Shown here in pieces: positions 1 through 11,154 of a stretch of 64,000 nt of DNA. A program made the translations under genes and the position numbers. Source of the stretch: Aquilaria yunnanensis (Eukaryota > Streptophyta > Magnoliopsida > Malvales > Thymelaeaceae); contig CM077597.1 in NCBI GenBank assembly GCA_039654915.1, positions 80,602,001 to 80,666,000 on the forward strand, in the 5' to 3' direction. The notes under the pieces were generated by a model, which was not told where the DNA came from, did no database searches, and worked only from the letters and a program-made list of their open reading frames with translations. Positions within the stretch are counted from its first letter, which is position 1, and every line of letters starts with the position of its first letter.

Positions 1-600
1 TTAATCAGTAAAAAGAATTATGCATATGCATAATAGTTCAAGCATGCTAGTAGGATTTTGATTTTGTTGTTATGATGTTGTATGGAATTGTTCTTTAATT
101 AAATTGCTACAGATTAAAGTTTATTATTCATTGTTGTTTGTTATGGGAATATTAGGACCTACGTGATGAGCCTGATACTTCCCCTTTACTGAGTAAGTTG
201 TGCCCATCCCTCCTCTTAACATGTTTTTCTAGGTGAGTACTATGAGAAGATAGAGTACACTGAACCATATAATGAGGTTTAAGATGTGGAGCAGACTGAG
301 TGATGGTACGCTGTAGCCCCTCGAAAGTAGAACTGGCTGGGACTGGGTTTTAACTTTGTGTTATTTGATTTCTAAAGAAACATATGACTTGTTTAAATTG
401 ACACATTATGCGCATATTAGTTTTCTTGGGATTGTCACTTAACTACTTTGATTTCATTTAATACTCTCATTGTTTGGAAAATGATTTAAATAAAATGTTT
501 TACCTCATATTTCTTAAATATATTTTAATTAAATGCTTTATAATTCTAGGAATTTAAGATGTCTTTTAAAATTAAGGTTTATAAAATTGGGGGCGTTACA
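1..600. repeat. Probable LTR end (fragment)
   Basis: The stretch ends at position 600 with GGGGGCGTTACA. This is the mirror of the TGTAAC start found at many plant Ty3/Gypsy LTRs, which often begin TGTAAC and end GTTACA. No coding sequence is visible and the left part lies outside the window, so length, partner LTR and lineage cannot be checked. The call rests only on the terminal motif and the repeat-like AT-rich context. Confidence 0.3.
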
Positions 601-2836
601 AAGACCAATACTTCAATGCCTCCAGCCATTTTAGTTGATTTTTTTTATTTTGAACTATTTCATTTAAATATCTAATTAATAATCACTTGAATAATGTTTT
701 TAGAAAATAATTTTTTTTGTATCCAACCAAGAAAAAGAAAAATCAAGGGAAAATATCAAGATTTTCCAAAAAGTGTTAAAAAAATAATTTTTTAACCTTT
801 TTAAATATAAAGTTTCAATTGATATTATTCAAGTTAAGTGAATAATCTCTATATATGAAAATAATTACTAATAACTCATTTTTTAGAATCATTGTTAAAC
901 ATATAGCAATGTTGTTTTACCTCATATTTTCAAAATAAATTGTTTTTGAACATTTCTCATTTTAATTTTTTTCTTTTTATTTTATTTTGAATTTACTACA
1001 TGAGAAACTAGCTTTTGAGACAAATATAATGAGAGAAATAGCACATTTGTCTTCAATACTTATATTTGAAATTTGAGGCAAAAACTTAGAAGCGTATATT
1101 ATATTTGTCATTGATTAATATACATTAGAAACAAATAAAATGAATTAAACAAAATATGACTCCATAAAAACTATTCAAAATTGGAGGTAAATAATTGGAA
1201 CTAAATATTATATTATTGATAATTAGAATAAGATAGGACAAATAAAAATTTATCTCTAATAATTAAATTCAAATAATTAGAGGCTCATATTGTATTTTTC
1301 ACTATGGGCATGAGTATTTTGCAAAATTCTAGATAATTTGATAAACTTTACAATTTTTTATATTGATATCATTTTATGTGTTTGTTTTATTACTTTTATA
1401 TATAAACAAATCTTTTTTCTAATAAGACTTGGGAACATAATATATTTTTGTTTCTTGCTTCTGTGTGACTGAATAAGATAGGTGTGAATTCACAACTTCT
1501 TTATAAAAATTAATTATATTATGTATTAGCAAAATATAACAACAACAACAACAACAACAATAGTAACAACAACAATAAAATATAGCTTACATAGATGACT
1601 TATATAGCTCTTAGTTAAAAAGCAAATTCAAATCTTTGAGATTGAAAAACTTAATAGAAATAATACAAATTCACAAAAGCTTGAGAAAAGCAGAGTTGAG
1701 TTGAACCAAGGCTAAACCCTGGGTTTCATATTTGCATTTCTAGGTAGCGTTGACCACTACATTGACATCCTCTACATTATCATTGTAAGAATTGGATTCA
1801 AACCTATTGTTGGCGATTGAAAGTTGGGAAGTGACGTAATTGTTGTGGTCTTGACATGTCTGGAGCATCCCATGGTCAGTGTGCGGAGGTAGTGTTGGCG
1901 AGGAAAATGAAGATGAGGGATCTCGAGTTGGCGGCCTTGGTTTGTGCAAGTCTTAATATAGTAGCCGCAAGGTTGTTGTCAAGGGCCCGAGGAGCGCCGC
2001 TGAGGCGGTTGGAGAAGAGGGTATTGGAGCAGAAAGAGAAGTTGCATAAGGAGGAGAGGAGGCGACGGAGATAGATGGGTTGAAGTGAAAAGGGAGGAGA
2101 ATAGAAGTGGAGAGGTGAGGAGGGGAAGAGCAATATTGAAAAATTGTAGATTTCTAAATTTTTATGTATAATTGTAAACTAGAGTAAATTTAAGGTGGTT
2201 GATTGTAATTTTAACTGACAGTATTAATAAAGTAGATTGTAAGTGTAGATTTTCAAACTTCATGGGGACAAGTATAATATCATCTAAAGTTCAGGGGGTA
2301 ACTATAAAAAGTCTTAATCTTTTTACATTGTCTGCTAGCAAGTTTTGGAATCATGTTTTGTACTATATAATAGTTATTTTTTAGTAATTTGAATTCTCAA
2401 ATAATTTTTATAATAATAGATATTTTAAAGTTATCAATTTTTTTATCTATAAATACAAATTTTTTTTCAAATGCCAGTTAACCAAAGAATCAAATAGTTT
2501 GAAATTGTTAGAAATATTATTTTCAGGCAGTTTAAATTAAGATACGATGAGTTATTGTGTAATAGTATAAAAGAAAGAAAAGATAAAGTATAAATTTTTA
2601 AAAATAAGGAATCAAAATGTAAGTTAGGTAAAATCCCATAATTTTTTTTATATTTTCCTCTATTTTCATATTTGACTAAATCCAAGTTGGAAACATTTGG
2701 TCATACTCTTCTCATACTCGGTACCGAGTCACAAATTGAAATCGGTCAAAGTCTAGAAGTGCCACCACACCACCACTAAGCTACACCCAAGGACCAGCCA
2801 AACCACGACTCAATCTTCCACCAAAAAGATCCAAAT
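601..2836. other. AT-rich intergenic DNA with an (AAC)n microsatellite
   Basis: No convincing gene is seen. An imperfect (AAC)n microsatellite lies at about 1538-1576. Between about 1690 and 2130 there is a less AT-rich patch with short overlapping ORFs on both strands. One plus-strand reading is rich in Arg, Lys and Glu, but it has no recognisable domain, so it may be a decayed gene fragment. The rest is AT-rich and without signals I can name. Confidence 0.5.
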
Positions 2837-2840
2837 TCCA

Positions 2841-2850
2841 CATATATACA
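2841..2850 (+). promoter_or_regulatory. TATA box of the 2925 gene
   Basis: CATATATACA lies about 80 bases upstream of the ATG at 2925, a plausible plant TATA position giving a short leader. The leader (about 2870-2924) is A/C-rich, as is common for plant 5' UTRs. Confidence 0.55.
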
Positions 2851-2924
2851 TATCCACTCCCATTACAGACCAAAAACTCGTAACAACAAAAGCTCCTAAA
2901 AATTGTCCAAATCAAACCAGCTTT

Positions 2925-3260
2925 ATGGAAGCAATCTCCCAAAGACGACTACTAGTCCCGGTAAGGCCGTTCCCAGCGGGGGCGACGGTGACGGAGGGCA
3001 ACCGGAGGCCTAGAAGCAGTTTCCCGTTGGGGTCTCCTAGGCCAAGATCGACGGCATGTACGTGCTCCACCCATCCTGGCGCGCCGCGGTGCAGCCGCCA
3101 TGGATACCTGGTGCCCAGTCATCAGAGGTTGAGGAGGCAAAGCAGTGGTGGTAAAGAAGTGTTGAGGAGGGCTCTGGCGCCGCCGAGCCGGAGGGTGAGC
3201 CTCCGGCGGTTGAATTTCCGGCCGGCGCCGAGCCGGCTTTCTAGCATGTCCATGGCTTAG
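2925..3260 (+). CDS. Small serine/arginine-rich protein with CxCSxHPG motif
   Basis: Intronless ORF of 111 codons. The middle reads CTCSTHPGAPRCSRHGY, which resembles the C-x-C-S-P-T-x-HPGSFRC-x-LH core of plant 'serine-rich protein-related' small proteins of unknown function. That resemblance is from memory of the family, not a search. The protein is basic and rich in Ser, Arg and Pro. No signal peptide or membrane segment is visible. The reading is much richer in GC than its flanks, starts about 80 bases after a TATA box and is followed by an AATAAA signal at 3393, which together support a real gene. An opposite-strand ORF (2952-3140) is taken as its shadow. The function is unknown. Confidence 0.72.
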   Translation: MEAISQRRLLVPVRPFPAGATVTEGNRRPRSSFPLGSPRPRSTACTCSTHPGAPRCSRHGYLVPSHQRLRRQSSGGKEVLRRALAPPSRRVSLRRLNFRPAPSRLSSMSMA

Positions 3261-3392
3261 AGGGTAGATTGGATAGATATGTCATATGTCTGTACTCTGT
3301 TATCTCAATTGGTTTTTTCAGCAACAGAACAGATACAATTGTAAATTGTTAGTTGGACATTAATCTGAATCACTATCCTGTGTTCAAGTGAA

Positions 3393-3398
3393 AATAAA
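3393..3398 (+). terminator. Poly(A) signal AATAAA
   Basis: AATAAA lies about 130 bases after the stop codon of the 2925 gene and is followed by T-rich DNA, the usual arrangement for plant 3' ends. Confidence 0.45.
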
Positions 3399-3479
3399 GA
3401 TACATTATTTTTTTGTTAAATCAGTTTTTTTTACAGAAAAGATACTTCAATTGAATTAAACCAAAGCACAACTATCTAT

Positions 3480-3870
3480 AATATATATTATAAAATTGGC
3501 GTCACTGCAATAATTTTTTCTGCAATTATTGTTTAATTCACCATTTGATATTGATTCTTTGGTAAAATTATTTTTAACCATTTGCAAATTCTTTGAATGA
3601 ATAAGTACATGCATGTGTGCAAATAAAACTTTTGATATCCTCATCTAATCTTTTAGCTTCACAAGTAATAAAATGTACTGATAAAAACTATAATAACTCA
3701 TATGAGTATTGTACAAAAATTGGAGCTCAATGCATTTTGAAAAAATTGGTGTTAGAGTAACAAGTATGGTAGTAGTTAATAGTTATTGTTCAATTTATCG
3801 TTTGATATTAATTCTTCATATTTTAGAATTATTTTTAACTATATGCAAATTCTTTGAACGAATGAGTACA
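3480..3870. repeat. Diverged tandem duplication, about 261-bp period
   Basis: The blocks around 3483-3625 and 3725-3870 are related. Both contain the landmark GCAAATTCTTTGAAYGA, at 3584 and at 3845, preceded by similar T-rich sequence. The copies carry many substitutions and small indels, so the duplication is old. No coding sense is seen. Confidence 0.6.
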
Positions 3871-3883
3871 TTTACTCCCTCGG

Positions 3884-4072
3884 CAAGGGCGGAGCCAGAA
3901 AAAATTGTCAGTGGTGGCAATAATAATTTTTTTTATAATATATAGATGTAAATTTTAAAATTTATGGGGTCAAGTTACAAATTTTATTGAAGATACAATA
4001 CTGAATATGTAATTTTGCCAAAATTCAGTGGGGGCAATTGCCCCCTCTCACGTGAACGTGGCTTCGCCACTG
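3884..4072. mobile_element. hAT-type MITE (189 bp)
   Basis: A short element with imperfect terminal inverted repeats: CAAGGGCGGAGCCAG on the left and, reverse-complemented, CAGTGGCGAAGCCACG on the right. It is flanked by an 8-bp target duplication with one mismatch (TCCCTCGG at 3876-3883, TCTCTCGG at 4073-4080). The 8-bp duplication and CA-starting ends fit the hAT superfamily. There is no coding capacity. Near the right end is the palindrome GGGGGCAATTGCCCCC. Confidence 0.8.
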
Positions 4073-5790
4073 TCTCTCGGCCTATTTTATTTGCTCCATT
4101 TGATCTTGTTTGGAATTTAAGTAAGACTAAAAATATACCTATTATTTTCAACAGTGGTAGAACCAAGTTTTTTGGTTCGGGGAAACAAGTACAAGTGATA
4201 TAGAGGAGAGTGTGGTGAGACATCGTTAGTATAGTGAGACAATGACGAAATTGAGTTTTAGTGGTGAGACATTGTTAGTACAGTGAGATAGTGACGAAAC
4301 TGAGTTTTAGTAGCAGATTTAAATAAAAATTACTTTGAGTAACCTTTGGTTTTAATTTGTAGTAAATTATTACACTTCATTGATTTTCAAAATAAAGTAT
4401 TTCTATAATTACTAAATATATTTGCTTTGTATTTAACTTTAGATTGAATAAGTCTTTAAAATTATATAGAAACTTCAAAGATGAATTTTGAATGAGAAAT
4501 ATTACTATCACTTTTGAAGGTAAAATATAAAGATATTTAGTTAGTTTTTCAAAAAAAAATATAAATAAAGGTTGACTCCCACTTTTCAAGGGGGATTGCC
4601 TAGAAATATAATAATTCAAGTTTTTTAGAATAAAATAATTAAAATATATAAGAGTTTATAATTTTACACTAACAAAATTAGAAAAAAGCATTTTTTTTAC
4701 GACATTGACACTTTTATTAAATATTAACATGACTTATTTGAAATCTTTGAACTTAAAATGGTTTATGAAATTCAATGACTAAAATAGGTTGACTCATAAT
4801 CTGAGGGCTAACCATGCCAATTAAGTAAAGTTGAAAAGTTAATGTTGCATTTAAACCATAATTTTAAGATAAGAAAAAAAAATGTGACAAAAAAAAATTT
4901 GTGATGAGTGCATATTTGATCCTATGATTTTTAGCAAATGTCTCACTTCCCTTTATTTTTATATTCTTCCACCATATTAGGGGGGGGGGGGGGGGGGTTT
5001 CATATCTGGTCCCTAACTTTGAACAAAATGACCAAACTATTACCTTATATTATTACATTTTCAAAATTCTTAGAGGGTTCTACCACTGATTTTCAATTAT
5101 ACCCTTGTCATACCCTTACTTCTATGCTTTATGACCCCTACCTTTGCCATGTCTAGTGTTGATTGGCCATTGTCACATGTCTCTATCCCACCACTGGTGT
5201 CTCATGTCGTCATTCCTGACATTTTTAGTTATTGGCGATTTTGAATCAATGGAGAAAGAGGGAAGAAAAGGCAAAGATCCATGAGCCTGTGACTTTTAAA
5301 CCTTGATCTCACCAGCTCTAGTATTGTCAAAGCCCAGTTGCACCACATAGGGACCGCCAACATCTTCCGCCACAAAGCTCGTGCGGCTAATCAGCAGGAT
5401 TTCCAATGTTTGAGTTGAGAAGAAAAGCAGATTTGGCTCCCTTGACCTTTTTTGACCCAAACCTTCAATCCAAGCCTCCCTATACCACCAAGTAGATGAA
5501 TTAAATGTAGGTGATGCCCTCCACATAGTCAACCAGCTACCCATAATGCCAATCGGTCATTTGATGCACCAGAGGCCTCTTACCATTCTATGATCGAAGA
5601 TAAGTTAAAGATGCTTGATATTCGTTTCAAAAGTGAGATTGGAAGGAGGGGTATAACGGTAAACTTGTTTAGTAAAACTTACCAAATAAGGAAATAGTGT
5701 AAAGAATTTGAGAAGTCTAAAAAAAAAATTGTGCAAACAATATAGGATGAATGAAGTATGTGTAGAGATAAAAATTTTCATTATATATAC
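4073..5790. other. Intergenic DNA with minisatellite and G18 run
   Basis: No supported gene. It holds a 49-bp unit repeated twice (4212-4309), a run of 18 G at 4980-4997, and ordinary AT-rich DNA. The patch 5280-5550 is less AT-rich, with an 82-codon minus-strand ORF that has no recognisable domain. It may be a gene fragment, but I would not call it a gene. Confidence 0.5.
4212..4309. repeat. Tandem repeat, 2 x 49 bp
   Basis: Two adjacent copies start at 4212 and 4261. Both begin GTGGTGAGACAT and end GAGTTTTAG, with a few substitutions between them. Confidence 0.75.
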
Positions 5791-6964
5791 TAGGCATAAA
5801 GCTATTTTTCACTCTCAAACTTGGTAGAATTAGATACTTAACCCCTTGGACTTTAGCTTGGTCTAACTAGCCCCTCAACTTGAAGAAATGATACACTTTA
5901 CCCTTTTGTTCCACGTGATCCTTATGTGACCCAGCTTAAGCAAATGCCGTCAGTGACTTGGTTTTTGAAGAAAGCGATGGGGGTCAAATCCAGCAGCAGC
6001 CTCCCGGGCACATGGTGGCATTGACGCTATCTCTGAGACATGTCTGCGAAATGTGAAGATAAAGAGGTCAAATCCTTGCTGCCGGTTTATGCCATTGGAG
6101 AGCATTTGCAAATCCATTATTGGGACTGCCAATTCCATTGGGACTGCAGCGGTCTGTTTTCTTGTACTGTTGCTCTGTTTGTTAATTTGATTTTCTTGAA
6201 TAGGATGCCTACAACCTATTCGACCAATCGTCTGCTCGAGTAATTATGAGCCCTTGGTTACTAAGACAATAGTAGTTTGCTTGTTATCTGGAAAGTCGAG
6301 TTCTTTTGCCTTATGATAGAATTCAAAGTGGCTGAATTATGATTTTTTTTTTGTGTTGCCATGGATTGGATTACTCAGGTTATTATGAAATTGAAATCTC
6401 AGAAGTCCTTTGCCCATCAACTGTTTGACGAATTGCTCCAATCAAATGCCTATTCTTCGATCACAATCGCGTACTTCGAGCAGCTTTTCATTATCCTATT
6501 TTCCTCTCATCATGTCACTGCCAGGACCCTGAAATTATTTCAACTAAAATAGTCATAGATAAATAAATATAATCTGTCAATTAAGTTAATACATCAGACC
6601 ATGCCCTACAGAAAAATACAGAGACCACAACTTAAATATGCAAATGGATGGACTATTTCATGGATTGACAATCTTCAGGAATCTTTGCCCCTTTTCACGT
6701 TGCTATGCCTGGACGGACTGGTTTCTGCCAAAACTCTGATTGTTTTGCTCTTTTCTTCGTCATCTGGCCCACTTTACATCTTCATGTTGCTCTGTTTGGC
6801 ATTAAAAGCCATTGCCTCATGCACATCACGTGATGTGCACATGGGGGCAAAAAGGGCTTCAGTGTCCAAATTTTGCAATTTCGGGGGTGAGTTCAACCAA
6901 TTTTAGGTTTAGGGCATTAAGTGTCCAGACCATCTAAGTTCAAGGGTTAAAATAGCTTTAGGCC
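5791..6964. mobile_element. Non-autonomous TIR element (about 1.17 kb), MULE-like
   Basis: The ends are long imperfect inverted repeats. The left starts TAGGCATAAAGCTATTTTTC and the reverse complement of the right reads TAGGCCTAAAGCTATTTTAA, with similarity running on for roughly 80-100 bases. The flanks share TATATAC on both sides, consistent with a 7-9 bp target duplication, although the AT-rich palindromic context makes the exact edge uncertain. The interior (5940-6920) is less AT-rich and has only short ORFs with no transposase. It could be captured host DNA, but no gene is recognised. Superfamily: MULE favoured, hAT not excluded. Confidence 0.65.
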
Positions 6965-7511
6965 TATATACTAAATCCCTTGAGATTGATTTGACTCTAT
7001 GAACTATTTGTTCTTATAATCTTGAGTCTCGTGCTATTTTATTTATGGTTTTTTAGTTCCTATATGTTTTTATGCATTATTGTTTGTTCTTTTATAAATT
7101 ATTCTTTTTCAGTTCCTATAGATTCATTTGTTTATCTTCTTTTTCATTTACTATAAGTTCTTTTATCCATTGTTATTTTTTTTTTTTATAAATATATACT
7201 TTTTCAGCTCTTATTTGTTATTTTATCATTAATTGTTCGTTCTTGTGGCTAAACTAGATTTTTATTTCTTTATTAATTGAAAAAATTGAAGAAAAAAAGA
7301 AGGAAAAAGAACAAAACTTGGAAAAAGTGAAGTAGAAAAGCTAGAAAAAGTTAAATACAAAAAAAATAAGATAGTAAAATGAGAAAAAGAGAAAGAATGA
7401 ACAAACAGAAATGTGAAAAAATAAAATTGGAAAAAGAATAAAAATAAAAAAAGTGAAGTACGAAAGGTAGATAAAAATGAAATATGAAAGGAAAAAAAAG
7501 GGAATGAAACA
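6965..7511. other. AT-rich spacer with A/G-rich strand bias
   Basis: T-rich sequence is followed from about 7270 by a GAAAAA-rich stretch. The 100-codon minus-strand ORF here is low-complexity Phe/Ser sequence and is not a gene. The Helitron starts at the right edge. Confidence 0.5.
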
Positions 7512-8846
7512 TCTATCTTATACATTAAAGTGGAAGAAGTGGATCTGGTGGTGACATGTGTCATGTGTGTAGTGGGATAATGATGGGTTTGGTCATTTTG
7601 TTCTTTTGTTTTAAACGGTCTGAGTGGGTTGTTTTTATGTTATTCCAATTGAGTCCTTTGTCTAATTGGTAGTTTCTATGGTCATTCGTCTTTGTCTGAC
7701 ATTGTTGATTTCCTTATTTCATGAGAAGTAATAATGATTAGTAATCAAGAGATTGTGGCATTTCTCATTCCCTGGGAAGTAAATGAATATATATTATAAT
7801 GTTTAAGATAAGTAAGATAAATATAATTAATTAATTATTAGTGTATAATAAGATGGATACACGATATATAAAATAGGTGGATATTATTAGCGGTGGTGAT
7901 CATATATATATGTGTCCATTTGTTTTAAGCATGTTTTTAACGTGGCAGTTGCAGGGTGTGTTGCTGGTCACGTGGCTAGAGCAAGATTCATAGCATGGCT
8001 TAGGAGCATGCATTGTGTGACTAGTGGCCCCTATTATCTGGTTTTATCATCTGTCAGGTGTTGCCAGCTGTATTTTTCATGAAGGCTTAATGATGATGTT
8101 TGTCCCCCTGCTTTCCCTTTTGGTATGACTTCATCCCTTTGCCCTATTATGTTTCTCCAAAATTTTGAGTAGGAGAAGGCCACGTGTGAACCAGAGTAAG
8201 GATGAATCTGTGAATGCGTCCTAAGGTCTTACTTTCTTTCTTTTTTCGTCACAGTCTGTTGCAAGTTGCCATAAGAGCCCTTCCCTAACTTGCGGCTCCT
8301 CCCATCTCTTTTCATCTGCCTTTTTCTTCCATGTGGTTCATCATGGAATATGCTTACATGGTCTCAGCTGGCAATGCTTTTTTTGTCATGTTTCTCTCAC
8401 CCATCAGTGCTTTACGCTAAAAGTTATTAGCAACAAAAAAATCTTCAGGGGTGTTCAGGTTTAAAGCATATGTTTTGTGGCCGAATTCAGGCCTAAGTAG
8501 TTATAACATCTTTTGTTGTTCATTGTTTCCCCCAAGAGTTGGAATTGTTCACAAAAGTCCTTTGTATGTAATAGTGGGATTCTCGCTTTGCCTCAACGCT
8601 TAGGTGCCCCTGTATGGAGCGATGACTTTAATCATTATGTTGTTAATTAATAGCATCATTTTAATAGGTGTAGAGTTCTCCTCCATTCTTATCTTCTTTG
8701 TTGTCCATGTGTCAAGATTTCAGTAGACGTGCCATGATTTCGCTTTGGTATAATTGGCAGTCAAGTGAGCTGGAGGCACGTGGATATCTCGCTTCTTCTG
8801 CTTCAACTTTTTCTTCTCCCATCCTCATTGTTCTTCCTTCTTCCCC

Positions 8847-8854
8847 TATATAAA
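8847..8854 (+). promoter_or_regulatory. TATA box inside the Helitron
   Basis: TATAAATA in the context CCCCTATATAAATAGC is a near-consensus plant TATA box. Upstream lie ACGTG cores (CACGTGGC near 7969, CCACGTGTG near 8180, GCACGTGG near 8776). Downstream is a C/T-rich leader. This is a promoter-like assembly inside a Helitron. Whether it fires cannot be told from sequence. Confidence 0.55.
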
Positions 8855-8914
8855 TAGCTAATCCCATGCAAAATGAGAACCATCCATCTCATTCCCTCTG
8901 TCTCCTGTGAGTTA

Positions 8915-9016
8915 ATGGTACATTTTAGTCCATCATACCGCTGTATTGTCCTCTACTTCTTCCTCTTGATACTTTGTTTCGTTTTATGCAATGCTACTCG
9001 ATTTATAAAGTTATAA
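8915..9016 (+). CDS. Short ORF with signal-peptide-like N-terminus (33 codons)
   Basis: The first ATG, about 60 bases downstream of the TATA box, opens 33 codons: MVHFSPSYRC, then a strongly hydrophobic stretch (IVLYFFLLILCFVLC) and NATRFIKL. This looks like the secretion signal of a small secreted protein whose mature part is missing. It may be the captured first part of a gene carried by the Helitron, or a chance upstream ORF. No known peptide-hormone motif follows. Confidence 0.25.
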   Translation: MVHFSPSYRCIVLYFFLLILCFVLCNATRFIKL

Positions 9017-9913
9017 ATTGTTTGATTTTTCCGGTGCTGGGAAGGTTAGCTTAATTTTTTTTCCTTTTTTTTTTAAAATTATTTTCCAATGCTTACGTTA
9101 GTTTACAGATTTTACATGTTGTTCTTTACCTATATAAATATAATATTGTAGATATTACACTACACTATTTTTATTGCAGTAATTAGTTCATATCAGGGTA
9201 TAGAGCTGAATTGTTTGTGGCAAAAAATAGTTCTTTATGGATTATATTCTAGATTTTCTTTAGCTAAGCCGCTATATGGACATGTATTTTCTGCCGATGG
9301 TTATTTTTGTGCACCAATAAAATGATAAAAAAATCCGTGCCTTCCTCAACAAATGAAGAAGATACGCCTCCTGCCTCACAATACACAAGACATACAATAT
9401 AATGCTTGCATATCAAATACCCTTTACATTTCTTCAAAATTCAGAGTTTCCTATTATTATACTAATTCAACACTATATTTCTTTACAACAAGTTATGCAG
9501 GGACAATGGTTGAATAAGAAAGTGAACAAGATAAGGGAGCATTACCTCAAGACACAAGATGCAGAAAAGCACATCACATTCAACCCTTTACATGTGAAAT
9601 TTGTTATGTAACGCATAGCTACCACATATATGGAACTCGTTCATTGTACTTTTGTCACATGTATAGTGTAATATAGAACAAACAAATGAACCATTTTGTA
9701 CTTAATTGAAGCAACATATGCTTTTTCACGATAGAAATTATTTTGAAGAAACAACATATCACACCACCACCTGCCAAAACAAAATCACAAAAAAAAAAAA
9801 AAAAACTGACACTTGAGCCTACCCCCTTGTTCCCGCTGCGTAGCGCGGGCAAATGTCTAGTGAAACACGAAACAAGGAAGGAGGAAAAAAAATGAATGAA
9901 ACATGTATAGGTT

Positions 9914-11117
9914 GAGTAAATTGCACCCGTGGCCCTTAATATTTTATTATTGTACTGTTTTGGACTTTATCCTACATTTTTTTTGTATAGGATGTCCCTA
10001 ATCTCGTAAAAGTGTATCATTTTAGACCTTTTGTAGATGAAAAATGCTACTATAGTGCATAAGCATGTGCGATTTGTCACGATGATACAATAATCAGCTG
10101 TTGGTGATGACATGGAAAGGAAGAAAATAATATAAAAAGGAAAAAATATAAAATAAATGAAAAAAAGAAACCTAGACCTCTACTTCCTCCTCCTTCCCTC
10201 ACCACCTCTAGCAATCCTCCGCCACCTCCAGGCCATCTGCCGCCTCCATTAATCCCTCACCACCTTTAGGCTGTCTGCCACCTTCACCAACCCACTATGC
10301 CATCACGAGCCGCATTCCTTGTCTTGCCCATCTCTCCCATTCCCTTCATCTCATTGTCTCTCACATCTCTTCTATCTTCATTGGCCGCCCAATTCATTCA
10401 CCCCCTTATCCTGGCGTCCCACGATTGGGTGAATTTGGGAGCCAATCGGACTGGCATGGAGAGCTTTCTTTGAATCGGAGGCTTTGTCGGAGAGTTTTGC
10501 CTTAAGTTTCAGATTCCCAGGTCAAGGAATGAAGAGCGCTTCATCGGAGGGCTCAACGAAGTGTAAGGGTGAATATGGCAAACGAAGTGTGAGGGCAAAT
10601 ATGGCGGACGGAATGCAAGGCCAATGGATTGATGAAAGGGGGATTGATGGAAGGGCGATTGATGAATCAATGAAATGCAGGGGGATTGACATAGAGGGAT
10701 TAACGAATCAACAGAAGTGAATCGACGGATGAGGGAAGGAGGGGATGAAGGGAGGAGAAATGGGGAATGAGGCCAAGGATTGAAGCAGTGGATAAGGCTA
10801 ATCCCAAAGGCGGTAGGGGAGGGAGGAGGAAGGAGAGATGTGGACTTCTTTTCCCTATTTTTCTTTCATTGTTAATATTTTTTTAATTTTTTTAATTATT
10901 ATTATTTTTTTTCCTTGTCATATCATCACCAGTAGGTGATTATTGTGCCATTGCGGCAAATTGCGCATGCTAGCATGCCACGGTGGCATTTTCTATCCAT
11001 GAAAGGTCCAAAATGATGCACTTTTAGGATGTTAAGGACGTACTATACAAAAAATGTAGGATAAGGTCTAAAATGGTACAATAATAAAAGGTTGGGGGCC
11101 ATAGGTGCAATTTACTC
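9914..11117. mobile_element. Non-autonomous TIR element (about 1.2 kb), MULE-like
   Basis: Long inverted repeats of about 130 bases. The left begins GAGTAAATTGCACC and the reverse complement of the right begins identically; both continue through TTTTATTATTGTAC and TATCCTACATTTTTT. The flanks show only a weak possible duplication (ACATGTAT near 9902, ACATGTGG near 11120), so the outer edge may be off by a few bases. The interior (about 10180-10850) is GC-richer, with CCTCC-rich DNA and a 78-codon ORF of no known family, unlike the AT-rich ends. That resembles captured gene DNA. Confidence 0.72.
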
Positions 11118-11154
11118 GCACATGTGGGTGGAGGTGGAAATGGAAAAGGTACTA

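Larger units (their letters stand above)
7512..9860 (+). mobile_element. Non-autonomous Helitron (2.35 kb)
   Basis: The 5' end reads TCTATCTTATACATTAAAG, the TC start and A/T-rich leader typical of plant Helitrons. The 3' end has a GC-rich hairpin at 9832-9850 (CCCGCT-GCGT-AGCGCGGG, one small bulge), a short spacer and the terminal CTAG (CTRR rule) at 9857-9860. It sits between A (7511) and T (9861), the expected A^T target, with no target duplication. No Rep/helicase ORF is present, so it is non-autonomous. The interior, especially 8100-9050, looks like captured host promoter sequence: CACGTG-type boxes, then a TATA box and a pyrimidine-rich leader. Confidence 0.82.

Noticed and set aside
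5296..5544. 82-codon minus ORF as a gene
   Set aside because: Mixed composition but no domain, promoter or homologous copy recognised; evidence too thin.
6601..6906. 101-codon plus ORF
   Set aside because: Its end runs into the terminal inverted repeat of the 5791-6964 element; no family signature.
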